Below, piece after piece: positions 26,438 through 35,687 of a DNA stretch of 64,000 bases; the first letter of the stretch is position 1; each line of letters opens with the position of its first letter. The position numbers and the translations under genes are program-made. The stretch is from Parenemella sanctibonifatiensis (GTDB taxonomy: Bacteria > Actinomycetota > Actinomycetes > Propionibacteriales > Propionibacteriaceae): the NCBI RefSeq assembly GCF_002250565.1, contig NZ_NMVJ01000007.1, positions 1-64,000 on the forward strand, given 5' to 3'. Under the pieces are notes generated by a model. It was not told where the DNA came from, searched no databases, and was given only the letters and a program-made list of their open reading frames with translations.

Positions 26438-28369
26438 TCAGGCCAGGGAGGCAACCCAGGCCTGGTGGAGGGCGGCGTAGCGGCCGCCTTCGTCCTGGAT
26501 CAGTTCCGCGGGGCTGCCGTCCTCGAGGATCTGGCCGTGTTCCAGCACCAGCACCCGATCGGCGACCTCGACGGTCGACAACCGGTGCGCGATGATCACC
26601 GCCGTCCGGTCCGCGAGGATCGTGTTGAGGGCACGCTGCACCAGCCGTTCACTGGGTACGTCGAGGCTCGAGGTGGCCTCGTCCAGGATCAGCACCGCCG
26701 GATCCGCCAGGAACACCCGGGCGAAGGCGACCAGCTGCCGCTGCCCCGCCGACAACCGCGACCCGCGCTTCTCCACCGAGGTGTCATAGCCCTGCGGCAG
26801 CGCCGAGATGAACTCGTGCGCGCCCACGGCCCTGGCCGCCGCCTCGATGTCGGCCTGACTGGCGCCGGGCCGCCCGAAGGCGATGTTGTCCCCGACCGAC
26901 CCGTCGAACATGAAGTTCTCCTGGGTCAGCATCACGACGGCACGGCGCAGATCTGCCTCGGACAGTTCCCGCAGCGGTACGCCGTCCAACCGCAGGTCGC
27001 CCTCGTTGGGGTCGTAGAAGCGGCTGATCAGCTTCGCAATGGTGGTCTTGCCGGCACCGGTCGTGCCGACCAGCGCAACCGTCTGCCCCGCCGGGATGTG
27101 CAGGTCCAGGTCCGGCAGCACCGGCCGGTCCTCGACATAGGCGAAGTGCACGTGGTCGAAGTCGACCTTGCCGTGCGCGTGCGGCAGCGGCGTCGGATCG
27201 GTCGGCTCGGCGACCTCCGGCTCCTCCTCCAGCACACCGGAGATCTTCTCCAGTGCCGCGCTGGCGGACTGGAAGGTGTTGTAGAACTGGCTGATCTCCT
27301 GCATCGGCTCGAAAAACATCCGCAGATAGAGCAGGAAGGCCGTCAGCGTTCCGACGGTCATCGTGTCGTCCGCCACGAACAGACCGCCGATGATCAACAC
27401 CGCGCCGATCGCGAGGTTGCCGATCAGCTTGATGCTGGGCATGAAGATCGCGACGTTGTGCATCGCCTCGACGTTGGAGTCGGCGTACTTCACTGCGACA
27501 TCGGTGAAGATCTGCTGGTTGCGAGGTTCACGTCGGTATGCCTTGACCGCCTTGATGCCCGACATCGTCTCGACGAACTGCACGATCACCAGCGCCGCGA
27601 GCTCACGCACCCGCCGGTAGGTCCGGGTGCTCGCCCGGGAGAACCAGCGCAGCAGCAGCACGATGAAGGGGAAGGTCACCAGACAGATCAGGCCCAGCCG
27701 CGGGTCGAGATAGATCAGGATCACGCCGACACCGACGAGCGTCAGCGCCGCCGTGATGAGGCCATCGATACCGCTGACGAGGAGCTCGGACAGCGAGTCG
27801 ATGTCGTTGGTCATCCGGGAAATCACCCGGCCCGAGGTGTACCGGTCGTGGAACTTCACGTCGAGCTTCTGGAAGTGCCGGTACTGCCGCCGTCGGATCG
27901 TCCGCAGCATCTCCTGCGCCATCCGGCCGGACAGGCGTACGAAGGTCACTCGCCCGATCGCCTGAATCGCCAGCGCCACCGTCATGATGACGACGGTCGT
28001 GATGATCTCCGACGCGTTGCCGTTGTCCATCAGCGGCGGCACGCCCACGTCGATACCGCGTCGCACCAGCAGCGGCACGGACAGCCGTGCAGCCTCGCTG
28101 AGGAGGACCGCGATGACAAGGATCCACAGATACTTCAGCCACGGCTGGATCAGCTCACCGAGCAGGCGGCGACTGCGCTGCTTGAGCACGACTGATCCGC
28201 GCTCGCTGATCTCCTGTTTGCCCTCGGCGGCGATACCGCGCCAGGCCTCCAGGTCGGCGACGGTGGGCTGGCTCCGGGTACGCCGGTCGCGCAGCTTGCC
28301 CAGCAGTCCGGTCGTGGCCGGGTCCTGCTCGGTGTGAACCTCGGTACGGTCATCGGTGGAGGTGCTCAT
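26438..28369 (-). CDS. ABC exporter half-transporter (catalytically canonical subunit)
   Basis: A 643-residue fusion of a six-helix transmembrane domain (about residues 75-370) and an ATPase domain. Walker A is GTTGAGKTTIAK, the signature is LSAGQRQ (Ala in place of the usual Gly), and Walker B is VLILDEATSSLD with the catalytic Glu. It overlaps the upstream half-transporter by ATGA, so the two are made together and probably form a heterodimer in the plasma membrane, exporting lipids, drugs or peptides. The substrate is unknown. The N-terminal 60 residues are a charged cytosolic extension. Confidence 0.93.
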   Translation of the reverse strand: MSTSTDDRTEVHTEQDPATTGLLGKLRDRRTRSQPTVADLEAWRGIAAEGKQEISERGSVVLKQRSRRLLGELIQPWLKYLWILVIAVLLSEAARLSVPLLVRRGIDVGVPPLMDNGNASEIITTVVIMTVALAIQAIGRVTFVRLSGRMAQEMLRTIRRRQYRHFQKLDVKFHDRYTSGRVISRMTNDIDSLSELLVSGIDGLITAALTLVGVGVILIYLDPRLGLICLVTFPFIVLLLRWFSRASTRTYRRVRELAALVIVQFVETMSGIKAVKAYRREPRNQQIFTDVAVKYADSNVEAMHNVAIFMPSIKLIGNLAIGAVLIIGGLFVADDTMTVGTLTAFLLYLRMFFEPMQEISQFYNTFQSASAALEKISGVLEEEPEVAEPTDPTPLPHAHGKVDFDHVHFAYVEDRPVLPDLDLHIPAGQTVALVGTTGAGKTTIAKLISRFYDPNEGDLRLDGVPLRELSEADLRRAVVMLTQENFMFDGSVGDNIAFGRPGASQADIEAAARAVGAHEFISALPQGYDTSVEKRGSRLSAGQRQLVAFARVFLADPAVLILDEATSSLDVPSERLVQRALNTILADRTAVIIAHRLSTVEVADRVLVLEHGQILEDGSPAELIQDEGGRYAALHQAWVASLA

Positions 28370-30261
28370 GCCAGATCTCCTACCCGCTCGCCGGCGAGCT
28401 CTTGCTCAGGATCGAACTCCGCAGACAGGAGTTCTCGGTACGCCGGGACGTTCGCCAGCAGGTCGCTGTGCGTCCCGACGTGGGTGATGGTGCCTTCCTG
28501 GAGCAGCGCCACCCGGTCGGCCAGCATCACCGTGGAGGCACGATGCGCGACCACGATCGAGGTGGCGTGCCCGAGCACCGACCCCAGCGCTTCCTCGACC
28601 AGGGCCTCGGTGTGGATGTCCAGCGCCGACAGGGTGTCATCGAGCACCAGGACGGTCGGCTCGACGAGCACCGCACGGGCGAGCGCGAGGCGCTGCCGCT
28701 GGCCACCGGACAGGCTCATGCCTTGCTCCCCGATCCGGGTGTCAAGACCCCAGGGCAGGTCGTACACGAAGTGGGCTTGGGCGATGTCAACGGCGCGGGC
28801 GACCTCCTCGTCGGTGGCATCCGGGTTGCCGAGGGTGAGGTTCTCCCGGGCCGACATGGAAAACAGCGTCGGCTCCTCGAAGGCGGTGGCCACGTTGGTA
28901 CGAAGGTCGGCCAGGTCGAGGTCGCGGATGTCATGGCCGTCGAGCAGGATGCTGCCGCCGGTGACGTCGTAGAGCCGGGCCACCAGACCGGTCATGGTCG
29001 ACTTGCCCGAACCGGTGCCGCCAACCAGCGCCAAGGTCTCCCCGGGCTCGAGGGTGAGGTTGATGTCGTGCAGGACGTCGTGGTCACCGTCGGGGAACTG
29101 GAAGCTGACGTTGTCGAACTCGAGTCGACCGGTCGCGCGGCCCAACCGGGTCGGTCCACCGACGATGGTGAGTTCGGAGTCGAAGATGTCGCAGACTCGG
29201 TCGGCCGCGGTCATGGCGTCCTGCATCATCGACAGGATGTTGCCGAGCTGGGTGACCGGGCCCACCAGCAGCAGCAAGAGGTTGATGAAGGCGACCAAGG
29301 TGCCAAGGGTGACGGCGTGCTGAGCGGCCGCGACGGCACCGGCACCGAGCACGAGAATCATCGTGATGCCGGGGATGATGGCGAGGAAGGTCCAGAACTT
29401 CGACGTCAGCTGGACCCGCTTCATGGAGGTCTCGTAGAGGGCATCGGCCCGCTCGTCGAACTTGGCGACCATGTGGTCGCGGCGACCGAACGCCTTGACC
29501 ACCCGCAGGCCTTGGATGCCCTCCTCGACCGAGGAGGCGACGTCGCCGGTCTGGTCCTGGATCTTGCGGGACAGCTTGACGTACGCCCGCTGGTTCTTCA
29601 TGACGACGTAGACGACGGGGATGATCGAGATCAGCACGATCACGCCCAGCGGCCAGTACATCGACAGCAGCAGGATGATCACCGCGGCGATCTGGACGGT
29701 GGAGGTCAGCAGGAAGACCAGACCGAAGGAGAGGAATCGGCGTACGACTCCGAGGTCAGTCATCATGCGCGACAGCAGCTGTCCGGACTGCCAGCGGGCG
29801 TGGAAGGCCATCGGCAGTTTCTGGAGGCGGGCATGCATCTCGAGCCGGATGCCTGCCTCCATGCCCATCGTGTAGCGGCCGGTGATCCACCGCCGGCCGA
29901 ACAGCAGCACGGCTTCGGCGATGCCCAGGCTCAGGGCGCCGAGGCCCATCGCGAGGATGCCGGCGCGGTCGTGGCCGGCGATGGGACCGTCGATGACGGC
30001 TCCGGTGACCAACGGGATGAGGATGCCGCAGGCGATGCCGGTGGCAGAGAAGAAGAGCATCCAGGCGAAGCGCCCCAAGAAGGGGTACATGTACTTGCGC
30101 AGCCGCCACAGCGACGTCTGCGGCCGGGCCTTCTCGGGTCGGTCGGACAGTCGGGGCGGCTGGACCAACGCCGTGTCATAGAGCTGATGGAGGTAGGCCG
30201 CACCCCCACTGTCAGCTGATTGTTCTGGCGTGTCCGGACGTGTTGCCGCAGGGGCGGACAT
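28366..30261 (-). CDS. ABC exporter half-transporter (degenerate-site subunit)
   Basis: A 631-residue partner of the downstream half-transporter. A TM domain (about residues 75-340) is followed by the ATPase domain: Walker A GGTGSGKSTMTG, canonical signature LSGGQRQRLA, and Walker B VLVLDDTLSALD, where Asp replaces the catalytic Glu. In heterodimeric exporters such as TM287/288 one ATP site has exactly this change. Paired with LSAGQ in the partner, the degenerate site here is built from this Walker B and the partner signature. The ATG at 30261 follows GAGG. A promoter with a possible MarR-type operator lies about 130 bp upstream. Confidence 0.93.
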   Translation of the reverse strand: MSAPAATRPDTPEQSADSGGAAYLHQLYDTALVQPPRLSDRPEKARPQTSLWRLRKYMYPFLGRFAWMLFFSATGIACGILIPLVTGAVIDGPIAGHDRAGILAMGLGALSLGIAEAVLLFGRRWITGRYTMGMEAGIRLEMHARLQKLPMAFHARWQSGQLLSRMMTDLGVVRRFLSFGLVFLLTSTVQIAAVIILLLSMYWPLGVIVLISIIPVVYVVMKNQRAYVKLSRKIQDQTGDVASSVEEGIQGLRVVKAFGRRDHMVAKFDERADALYETSMKRVQLTSKFWTFLAIIPGITMILVLGAGAVAAAQHAVTLGTLVAFINLLLLLVGPVTQLGNILSMMQDAMTAADRVCDIFDSELTIVGGPTRLGRATGRLEFDNVSFQFPDGDHDVLHDINLTLEPGETLALVGGTGSGKSTMTGLVARLYDVTGGSILLDGHDIRDLDLADLRTNVATAFEEPTLFSMSARENLTLGNPDATDEEVARAVDIAQAHFVYDLPWGLDTRIGEQGMSLSGGQRQRLALARAVLVEPTVLVLDDTLSALDIHTEALVEEALGSVLGHATSIVVAHRASTVMLADRVALLQEGTITHVGTHSDLLANVPAYRELLSAEFDPEQELAGERVGDLA

Positions 30262-30475
30262 GAAGGAACCTCGTGCGTCCTCGTGGTGGGTGCTCGCCGT
30301 TGCCACCCGGCGGCCGGCGGGCCACACCCGCGGAACTTCCCTCGGGTGCTCATTGAGCCTAGGCCAGCGGGACGCAGAGTCAAGTTTGTTTCGGCAACTA
30401 AATACCTCTCATTGCGAATCTCACTGTCACTGCAAGCCTGAATCACCGATTGTCATGATTCGCGAGCGATCGATG
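30262..30475 (-). promoter_or_regulatory. Leader and promoter of the ABC exporter operon with a MarR-like site
   Basis: The segment 30380-30460 is clearly less G/C-rich than its surroundings. TTTGTTTCGGCAACTAAA (30385-30402) is an imperfect palindrome of the TAGTTnCnGAAAC type seen for MarR-family regulators. TATTTA (30408-30403, minus strand) could be the -10. No MarR gene is adjacent. The first 120 nt of the transcript appear to be untranslated. Confidence 0.4.
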
Positions 30476-30559
30476 GCGATTCACTCAGCGCCGAAGGCGA
30501 TTCACTCAGCGCCGAAGGCGATTCACTCAGCGCCGAAGGCGATTCACTCAGCGCCGAAG
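30476..30559. repeat. Four tandem 21-bp repeats spanning the FGE stop codon
   Basis: The unit GGCGATTCACTCAGCGCCGAA occurs four times without change (starting 30476, 30497, 30518, 30539). The copy nearest the gene encodes the last residues FGAE and the stop of the formylglycine-generating enzyme (minus strand). The other three copies repeat the same FGAE-stop in frame downstream. Confidence 0.95.
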
Positions 30560-31449
30560 GCGACCCGAAACCCGGTGTGCCCCAGCGTGGTGTCCGGCTC
30601 CGTCTGCGTACGCGCGGCCACCCGATAGCGATTGCAGTAGGAGCGGTGACACAAGTAGGAGCCGCCCCGCACCACCCGCGCGGTGCCGCGCGGCGGACCC
30701 GTCGGATCCACCCGAGTACGTTCCTGGTCACGTCGGTGCCAGTGCGGCGAGAACCAGTCCGCGGTCCATTCCCAGACATTGCCCGAGGTCTCGTACAGAC
30801 CCAGCCCGTTGGCGGGGAAACTGCGCACCGGCGCGGTGCCCAGCCAACCATCGTCACCGCTGTTGCTGCTCGGGAACGTCCCCTGCCACAGGTTTGCCCG
30901 GTGCTCGCCACCGGGGGTGAGCTCGTCACCCCACGGATAGCTGGCCTGCTCCAGCCCGCCACGGGCCGCCTTCTCCCACTCCGCCTCGGTGGGCAGCCGG
31001 CCACCGACCCAAGCGGCGTACGCGCTGGCGTCCCGATGGGACACGTGGACCACCGGATGGTCCGGCTCGGCGGCTGAACCGGGTCCGCCCGGATGGCGCC
31101 AGTCCGCACCGCGTACGCCCAGCCACCACGGCGTCTCGGGCACCTGACCCTCGACGACCGCGTCCTCGGCGCCCGGCGCCAGCAGGTGGTGGAAGACGAA
31201 GGACCAGCCGTACCTCTCGGCGTCGGTGCGGTGGTCGGTCGCCTCGACGAAGGCGGCGTACTCGGCCACCGTCACCGCGGTCGCCCCGATCCGGAACTCA
31301 CCCACCTCGACCTGGCGCAACGGCCCCTCGCCGTCGGCCGGGAACCCTTCGGGCGCCTCGCTGCCCATGACGAACGGGCCGGCTGGCACGCTCACCAGCT
31401 CGCCGGGGTGACTGCCGCTCGCGCCTTCCCCCGCCACTGACCCGGGCAT
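30544..31449 (-). CDS. Formylglycine-generating enzyme (sulfatase-modifying factor)
   Basis: A 301-residue copper enzyme that oxidises a sulfatase active-site Cys (in CxPxR) to formylglycine. Landmarks: VPAGPFVMGSEAPEGFPADGEGP, PVVHVSHRDASAYAAWVGGRLPTEAEWEKAARGG, GNVWEWTADWF, and the active-site block GGSYLCHRSYCNRYR with both catalytic cysteines (C267 and C272), which separates true FGE from the many non-catalytic relatives. No signal peptide. The ATG at 31449 was chosen because homology starts shortly after; the frame extends upstream over the argF 3' end. No sulfatase gene is in this window. Its stop codon lies in a 21-bp tandem repeat. Confidence 0.93.
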   Translation of the reverse strand: MPGSVAGEGASGSHPGELVSVPAGPFVMGSEAPEGFPADGEGPLRQVEVGEFRIGATAVTVAEYAAFVEATDHRTDAERYGWSFVFHHLLAPGAEDAVVEGQVPETPWWLGVRGADWRHPGGPGSAAEPDHPVVHVSHRDASAYAAWVGGRLPTEAEWEKAARGGLEQASYPWGDELTPGGEHRANLWQGTFPSSNSGDDGWLGTAPVRSFPANGLGLYETSGNVWEWTADWFSPHWHRRDQERTRVDPTGPPRGTARVVRGGSYLCHRSYCNRYRVAARTQTEPDTTLGHTGFRVAFGAE

Positions 31450-31505
31450 CACCTGGTCGCCGGCACCGGGCGTAAGCCGGTCCGGCTGCGGTCCGCAGCA
31501 GCTGC

Positions 31506-32498
31506 TCAGGCCGTCTCGCCGGTCAATGCCCACACCAGCACCGCCTTGATGGAGTGCATCCGATTCTCTGCCTGGTCGAAGATCACCTCGGCGTTGGCCT
31601 CGAAGACCTCGTGGGTGATCTCGAGCTCGGTACGCCCGGTGCTGTCGTGGACCTCCTGCGCCAGGGTGGTGCCGAGGTCGTGATAGGCGGGCAGGCAATG
31701 CATGGCCTTGACCTGGTCGTTGCCGGTGGCTGCCATCGCGGCCGCATTCACCTGGTAGGGCGACAGTTGCTCGATCCGTTCCTCCCAGACCTCGGCGGGC
31801 TCACCCATCGAGACCCACACGTCGGTGTGGAGGAAGTCACAGTCGGCCACCCCTTCGGCCACGTTGTCGGTCACCCGCAGCGTCGCGCCGGTCTCGGCGG
31901 CGATCCCCTCAGCCAGCGCGACGACCTCGGCTTCCGGCTGCAGACCCGACGGGCCCACCAGGCGTACGTCATGTCCCATCAGGGCGCCGGCCACCAGCAG
32001 CGAATTGGCGACGTTGTTGCGGGCATCGCCGAGGTAGGCGTAGCTGATCCGCTCCTTGCCGCAGTGCTCGGCCATGGTGAGCATGTCGCACAGGCTCTGG
32101 GTCGGATGCCATTCGTCGGTGAGGCCATTGAGGACCGGCACCCCGGCGTACGCCGCCAGCTCGCTGACCCGTTCCTGGCCGAAGCCGCGGTATTCGATCG
32201 CGTCGTACATCCGACCCAACACCCTGGCGGTGTCAGGGATGGATTCCTTGTGGCCGATCTGGCTGCCGCGGGAGTCGAGATAGGTGGTGGCCGCACCTTG
32301 GTGGGCGGCGGCGACCTCGAAGGCGGAGCGGGTCCGGGTGGAGGTCTTCTCGAAGATCAGCGCGATGGTGCGGCCCAGCAGACGCTGCTGTTCATTCCCG
32401 GCTCGACGCTCGGCCTTGAGGAAGGCCGAGAGGTTGACGAGGGAATGCCACTGCGCGGGCGTGAAATCGGCCTCGCGCAGGAAGTGCCGCTGATCCAT
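31506..32498 (-). CDS. argF: Ornithine carbamoyltransferase
   Basis: A 330-residue enzyme converting ornithine and carbamoyl phosphate to citrulline (or the reverse in the arginine deiminase route). The carbamoyl-phosphate motif is [12 protein letters not shown], followed by [12 protein letters not shown], ornithine-binding DVWVSMGEP, and the catalytic MHCLPAYHD. The opening HFLREADFT and the length resemble catabolic ArcB as well as ArgF; no other arginine genes are near, so the direction is open. The ATG at 32498 lies 6 nt after TAGGGT with no Shine-Dalgarno (leaderless). It may be co-transcribed with the FGE gene 56 bp downstream. Confidence 0.93.
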   Translation of the reverse strand: MDQRHFLREADFTPAQWHSLVNLSAFLKAERRAGNEQQRLLGRTIALIFEKTSTRTRSAFEVAAAHQGAATTYLDSRGSQIGHKESIPDTARVLGRMYDAIEYRGFGQERVSELAAYAGVPVLNGLTDEWHPTQSLCDMLTMAEHCGKERISYAYLGDARNNVANSLLVAGALMGHDVRLVGPSGLQPEAEVVALAEGIAAETGATLRVTDNVAEGVADCDFLHTDVWVSMGEPAEVWEERIEQLSPYQVNAAAMAATGNDQVKAMHCLPAYHDLGTTLAQEVHDSTGRTELEITHEVFEANAEVIFDQAENRMHSIKAVLVWALTGETA

Positions 32499-32600
32499 GC
32501 GTTCACCCTAGTTGTTGGCCGGGTGCGAGGCAGCCGGTGACCCGCGAGGCCCATGGGGCACCTGAGCCCGCGGTCTGTCCCAAGGCGCACAATGGTTGCC

Positions 32601-32978
32601 ATGCGCACCCTGCTGCAACTCATTGCCACCGGCCTGGCGGTCGCCGCCGCGACCTTGCTGGTGCCGGGCATCATGCTGGCACCGGGCGATGCCCAACAAC
32701 AACTGCTCACCATCAGCCTGGTCGCGGTCATCATGGCGTTGGTCAACCTGATCGTGAAGCCAGTCATGAAGTTCCTCACCGGCTGCCTGATCATCCTCAC
32801 CTTGGGCCTGTTCCTGTGGGTGGTCAACGCCTGCATGCTGATGCTGGTGTCGTGGGCATGTGCCCAGTTCGGGATCGGGTGGAGCGTGGCTGACTGGCCC
32901 GCCGCCTTCCTCGGCGCCCTCGTGATCTCGCTGGTGACCGCGCTGCTGACGTGGGTGTACAAGCGGCAGGACGACTGA
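32601..32978 (+). CDS. Phage holin-4-like family membrane protein
   Basis: A 125-residue protein with four predicted membrane helices (about 4-25, 33-55, 58-85 and 97-118). NLIVKPVMKFLTGCLIILTLGLF is the family signature (Phage_holin_4_2, also called YvlD-like). Despite the name these are ordinary chromosomal genes of unknown function, possibly in envelope homeostasis; nothing else phage-like is nearby. The ATG at 32601 was preferred over the one 9 nt upstream because CACAAT ends 7 nt before it and no Shine-Dalgarno is present. Confidence 0.75.
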   Translation: MRTLLQLIATGLAVAAATLLVPGIMLAPGDAQQQLLTISLVAVIMALVNLIVKPVMKFLTGCLIILTLGLFLWVVNACMLMLVSWACAQFGIGWSVADWPAAFLGALVISLVTALLTWVYKRQDD

Positions 32979-33024
32979 TCACGACAGTGACCTGCCGCTG
33001 GCCCCGTCTGCCACGATGGGTGCC

Positions 33025-33486
33025 ATGCGAGTCCTGACGATCTGCCACGGCAACATCTGCCGCTCCCCGATGGCCGCCATGGTGCTGGCCGATGCCCTCC
33101 GCTCCGAGGGCTTGGACGCCGAGGTGACCAGCGCCGGTGTCTCCGCCGAGGAGTCCGGCAACCCGATTGACCCGCGCGCCCGGCGTACGTTGGAACGTCA
33201 CGGCATCCCCGTCACCGACCACGTCGCCCGACAGGTCACCGCCGCCGATCTGGCCGACGCCGACCTCGTCATCGCGATGACGCCTGGCCACCTGCGGCAG
33301 CTCGACGCCATCAATGGCGCCCCGGTGGAGCAGGCGGTGCTGCTCACCTCCTTCGATCCCAATGCCGAGCCGGGTGCCCCGGTGCCGGACCCGTGGTACG
33401 GCGACGAGTCCGATTTTGAGGACACGCTGACCGCGATCCGTGCCGCGCTGCCCGGGATCGTCTCGCAGGTCCGCGCCGAGGACTGA
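33025..33486 (+). CDS. Low-molecular-weight protein tyrosine phosphatase
   Basis: A 153-residue phosphatase. The P-loop CHGNICRSP (C7, x5, R13) opens the protein, and the general acid is in VPDPWYG near residue 120, the standard low-Mr PTP arrangement. Targets are unknown; in actinobacteria such enzymes (PtpA-like) act on tyrosine-phosphorylated proteins. The ATG at 33025 is 7 nt after CACGAT and has no Shine-Dalgarno, the same layout (NACNATGGkTGCCATG) as the gene before it. It is followed 66 bp later by a response regulator gene. Confidence 0.9.
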   Translation: MRVLTICHGNICRSPMAAMVLADALRSEGLDAEVTSAGVSAEESGNPIDPRARRTLERHGIPVTDHVARQVTAADLADADLVIAMTPGHLRQLDAINGAPVEQAVLLTSFDPNAEPGAPVPDPWYGDESDFEDTLTAIRAALPGIVSQVRAED

Positions 33487-33552
33487 CCCCAAGATCGGCG
33501 ACCGGGCCCGGTCAGAGGGGAAATCTTGGCCGTGAAGTGGCAGTCTTGACCC

Positions 33553-34251
33553 ATGCAGCAGCAGACCATTCTCGTCGTTGACGACGATCAGGCTGTCCGC
33601 GACAGTCTGGCTCGGTCGCTGAAGTACAGCGGCTACGAGGCGATCACCGCCAACGACGGCGTGGACGCGCTGGCGATGCTGTCCTCCCACCGCCCCGACG
33701 CGATCATCATGGACGTGATGATGCCGCGGCTGGACGGCCTGGAGACCACCCGGATGCTCCGCGCCAACGGCAACGACGTGCCGATCCTGGTCCTGACCGC
33801 CCGCGACGCGGTCGGGGACCGGGTCGACGGCCTGGATGCCGGCGGCGACGACTACATGGCCAAGCCGTTCGCGCTGGACGAGTTGTTGGCGCGGCTGCGG
33901 GCATTGGTACGCCGGGTGCGCCCCAGCGAGGAACGCGAGCACGACAAGTTGCTCAGCTTTGATGACCTGTCGATGGATCTGCAGACCCGCGAGGTGCGGC
34001 GCGCCGGCCGCAAGATCAGCCTGACGCGGACCGAATTCGCCCTGCTGCAGACCTTCATGGAGCATCCGCGCCGGGTCTTGGAACGCAGTTGGCTGCTCAA
34101 CGAGGTCTGGGGTTTCGACTTCCCCACCAACGCGAACTCCCTCGAGGTCTACATCGGCTACTTGCGCCGCAAGACCGAGGCTGAGGGCGAGACCCGACTC
34201 ATCCACACCGTGCGGGGCATCGGGTACGCCCTGCGCGACTCTCCCCCGTGA
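33553..34251 (+). CDS. OmpR-family response regulator (MprA-like)
   Basis: A 232-residue transcription factor. The receiver domain (1-118) has the acidic pair DDDQ near the start, the phospho-acceptor D54 in [12 protein letters not shown], the conserved Thr in LVLTARD, and Lys in YMAKPF. The winged-helix DNA-binding domain follows (about 130-230; [31 protein letters not shown] and VRGIGYAL). The overall sequence is closest in pattern to MprA, which senses envelope stress in mycobacteria (inference). The ATG at 33553 lies 6 nt after CAGTCT; no ribosome-binding site. The stop overlaps the kinase start. Confidence 0.93.
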   Translation: MQQQTILVVDDDQAVRDSLARSLKYSGYEAITANDGVDALAMLSSHRPDAIIMDVMMPRLDGLETTRMLRANGNDVPILVLTARDAVGDRVDGLDAGGDDYMAKPFALDELLARLRALVRRVRPSEEREHDKLLSFDDLSMDLQTREVRRAGRKISLTRTEFALLQTFMEHPRRVLERSWLLNEVWGFDFPTNANSLEVYIGYLRRKTEAEGETRLIHTVRGIGYALRDSPP

Positions 34252-35663
34252 TCGGTCGCTGGCTGCGCCAGCAACGGTCCCTGCAGCAACGCGTCGCCAT
34301 CCTCGCGGCGCTCGCCGTGGCCGCTGCCGTGCTCATCACCGGCGGGTCGGCCTGGTTGACCGCTCGGATCTCGCTCTATGACCAGCTTGACCAGGAGTTG
34401 CAGTCGCTGGCGGTGTTGACCAGCCAGAGCATCTCCCAGGACCTGTCCACCATGGGCGGCCTCAACGCCGATGCGCTGCGCACCGCCAATGTCACCATCG
34501 TCGTGGTGCGCGCCGACGGGCAGCAGTTGCACGTGCCCGGCGTACGCCAGTTGGACGTCGGCCCGGCCGAAGTCGCAGTGGCCCGGCTCGGCTCTGGGTC
34601 CTCGTCGCGTACCGGTCAGGCCGGCGACGGCGAGGAGTTCCGCATCGTCGCGGTCCCGATGGAGGTCGCCAACAGCCCGGAGCGGTATGCCCTGGTGATC
34701 GGCCGATCACTCGCCCCGACCAGCGGTCTGCTGCGCGCAATGACGGTGATCGTCTTCATCGGCGGCACCCTCGGTGTCGGGGTGGCAGCCGCCGCGGGTG
34801 CCTGGATCGCCCGCTCCTCGCTGCTGCCGGTACGCCGGCTCTCCGAGGCGGTGGGCCGGATCACCCGCACCGACGAGTTGGAACCGATCGCGGTGGAGGG
34901 CGACGACGAGTTGGGCCGGCTCACCCGCTCCTTCAACACGATGTTGCGGTCGCTGTCCTCTTCCCGCGACCGGCAGCAGCGCCTGATCGCCGACGCCAGC
35001 CATGAGCTGCGTACGCCGCTGACCAGCCTGCGCACCAATGTCGAGTTGCTGGTGGCCGACGAACGGACCGGGATGCTGCCGCCCGGCGCCCGCCGCGAGA
35101 TCCTGCAGGACATCGCCGCGCAGCAGGTCGAGTTCACCACCTTGGTCAACGACCTGGTGCAGCTGGCCCGCGACGACAAGGTCCACACCGAGCCCGAACC
35201 GGTCGACATGACCCGGGTGATCTCCCATGCCCTCGAACGGGCCCGGCGCCGCGGCCCGCACATCACCTTCGAGGTGAATCTGGCGCCGCTGCACCTGATG
35301 GGCGACCCGGAGTCGCTGGAACGGGCGATGACCAACCTGCTGGACAATGCAGTGAAGTTCTCCCCCGCCGACGGCACCATCCGGGTGTGGATGGAGGGCA
35401 CCTCCATCCACATCGCCGACGAGGGGCCGGGCATCAGCGAGGCGGACGCGCCGAAGGTCTTCGACCGGTTCTATCGCTCCGACCTGTCCCGCAACACTCC
35501 CGGTTCGGGCCTGGGCCTGTCGATCGTCAAGCAGGCCATCAACTCCCATGGCGGCACCGTGTCGGTGCACCGCGCCCACCACCGCGACGGCAGCGAGGCC
35601 GGAGCCGAGTTCGTCGTCACGCTGCCCGGCACCCGACGTCGCAACGACCTCTACGACGACTGA
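34248..35663 (+). CDS. Sensor histidine kinase (MprB-like)
   Basis: A 471-residue membrane kinase partnering the upstream response regulator. TM1 (about 15-37), an extracellular sensor of about 120 residues, TM2 (about 163-187), a HAMP domain ([20 protein letters not shown]), the phospho-acceptor H252 in [20 protein letters not shown], and the ATPase domain with [11 protein letters not shown] (N box), ADEGPGI (G1) and [13 protein letters not shown] (G2). The GTG at 34248 overlaps the regulator's stop codon (GTGA), so the pair is translationally coupled. The signal is unknown; the envelope location and MprB likeness suggest membrane stress. Confidence 0.93.
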   Translation: MIGRWLRQQRSLQQRVAILAALAVAAAVLITGGSAWLTARISLYDQLDQELQSLAVLTSQSISQDLSTMGGLNADALRTANVTIVVVRADGQQLHVPGVRQLDVGPAEVAVARLGSGSSSRTGQAGDGEEFRIVAVPMEVANSPERYALVIGRSLAPTSGLLRAMTVIVFIGGTLGVGVAAAAGAWIARSSLLPVRRLSEAVGRITRTDELEPIAVEGDDELGRLTRSFNTMLRSLSSSRDRQQRLIADASHELRTPLTSLRTNVELLVADERTGMLPPGARREILQDIAAQQVEFTTLVNDLVQLARDDKVHTEPEPVDMTRVISHALERARRRGPHITFEVNLAPLHLMGDPESLERAMTNLLDNAVKFSPADGTIRVWMEGTSIHIADEGPGISEADAPKVFDRFYRSDLSRNTPGSGLGLSIVKQAINSHGGTVSVHRAHHRDGSEAGAEFVVTLPGTRRRNDLYDD

Positions 35664-35687
35664 CGGACGCGCGCGCCTCGGCCGAGC

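Noticed and set aside
24980-28195. Very long open frame (1071 codons) on the plus strand opposite the Tat-exported protein and ABC exporter genes
   Set aside because: Its translation is low-complexity and without domain patterns, while the minus-strand genes beneath it have clear motifs. It is a high-GC shadow frame, like the plus-strand frames at 10888-12555 and 12556-14361 opposite the mannosidase.
30476-30559. 21-bp tandem repeats as part of a protein (SPSALSE repeats in another frame)
   Set aside because: The formylglycine-generating enzyme frame is certain from its motifs and stops inside the first unit; the Ser-rich reading has no gene context.
32601-32978. Holin-like gene as a sign of a prophage
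   Set aside because: The family is commonly chromosomal, and no integrase, terminase, capsid or lysin genes are nearby.
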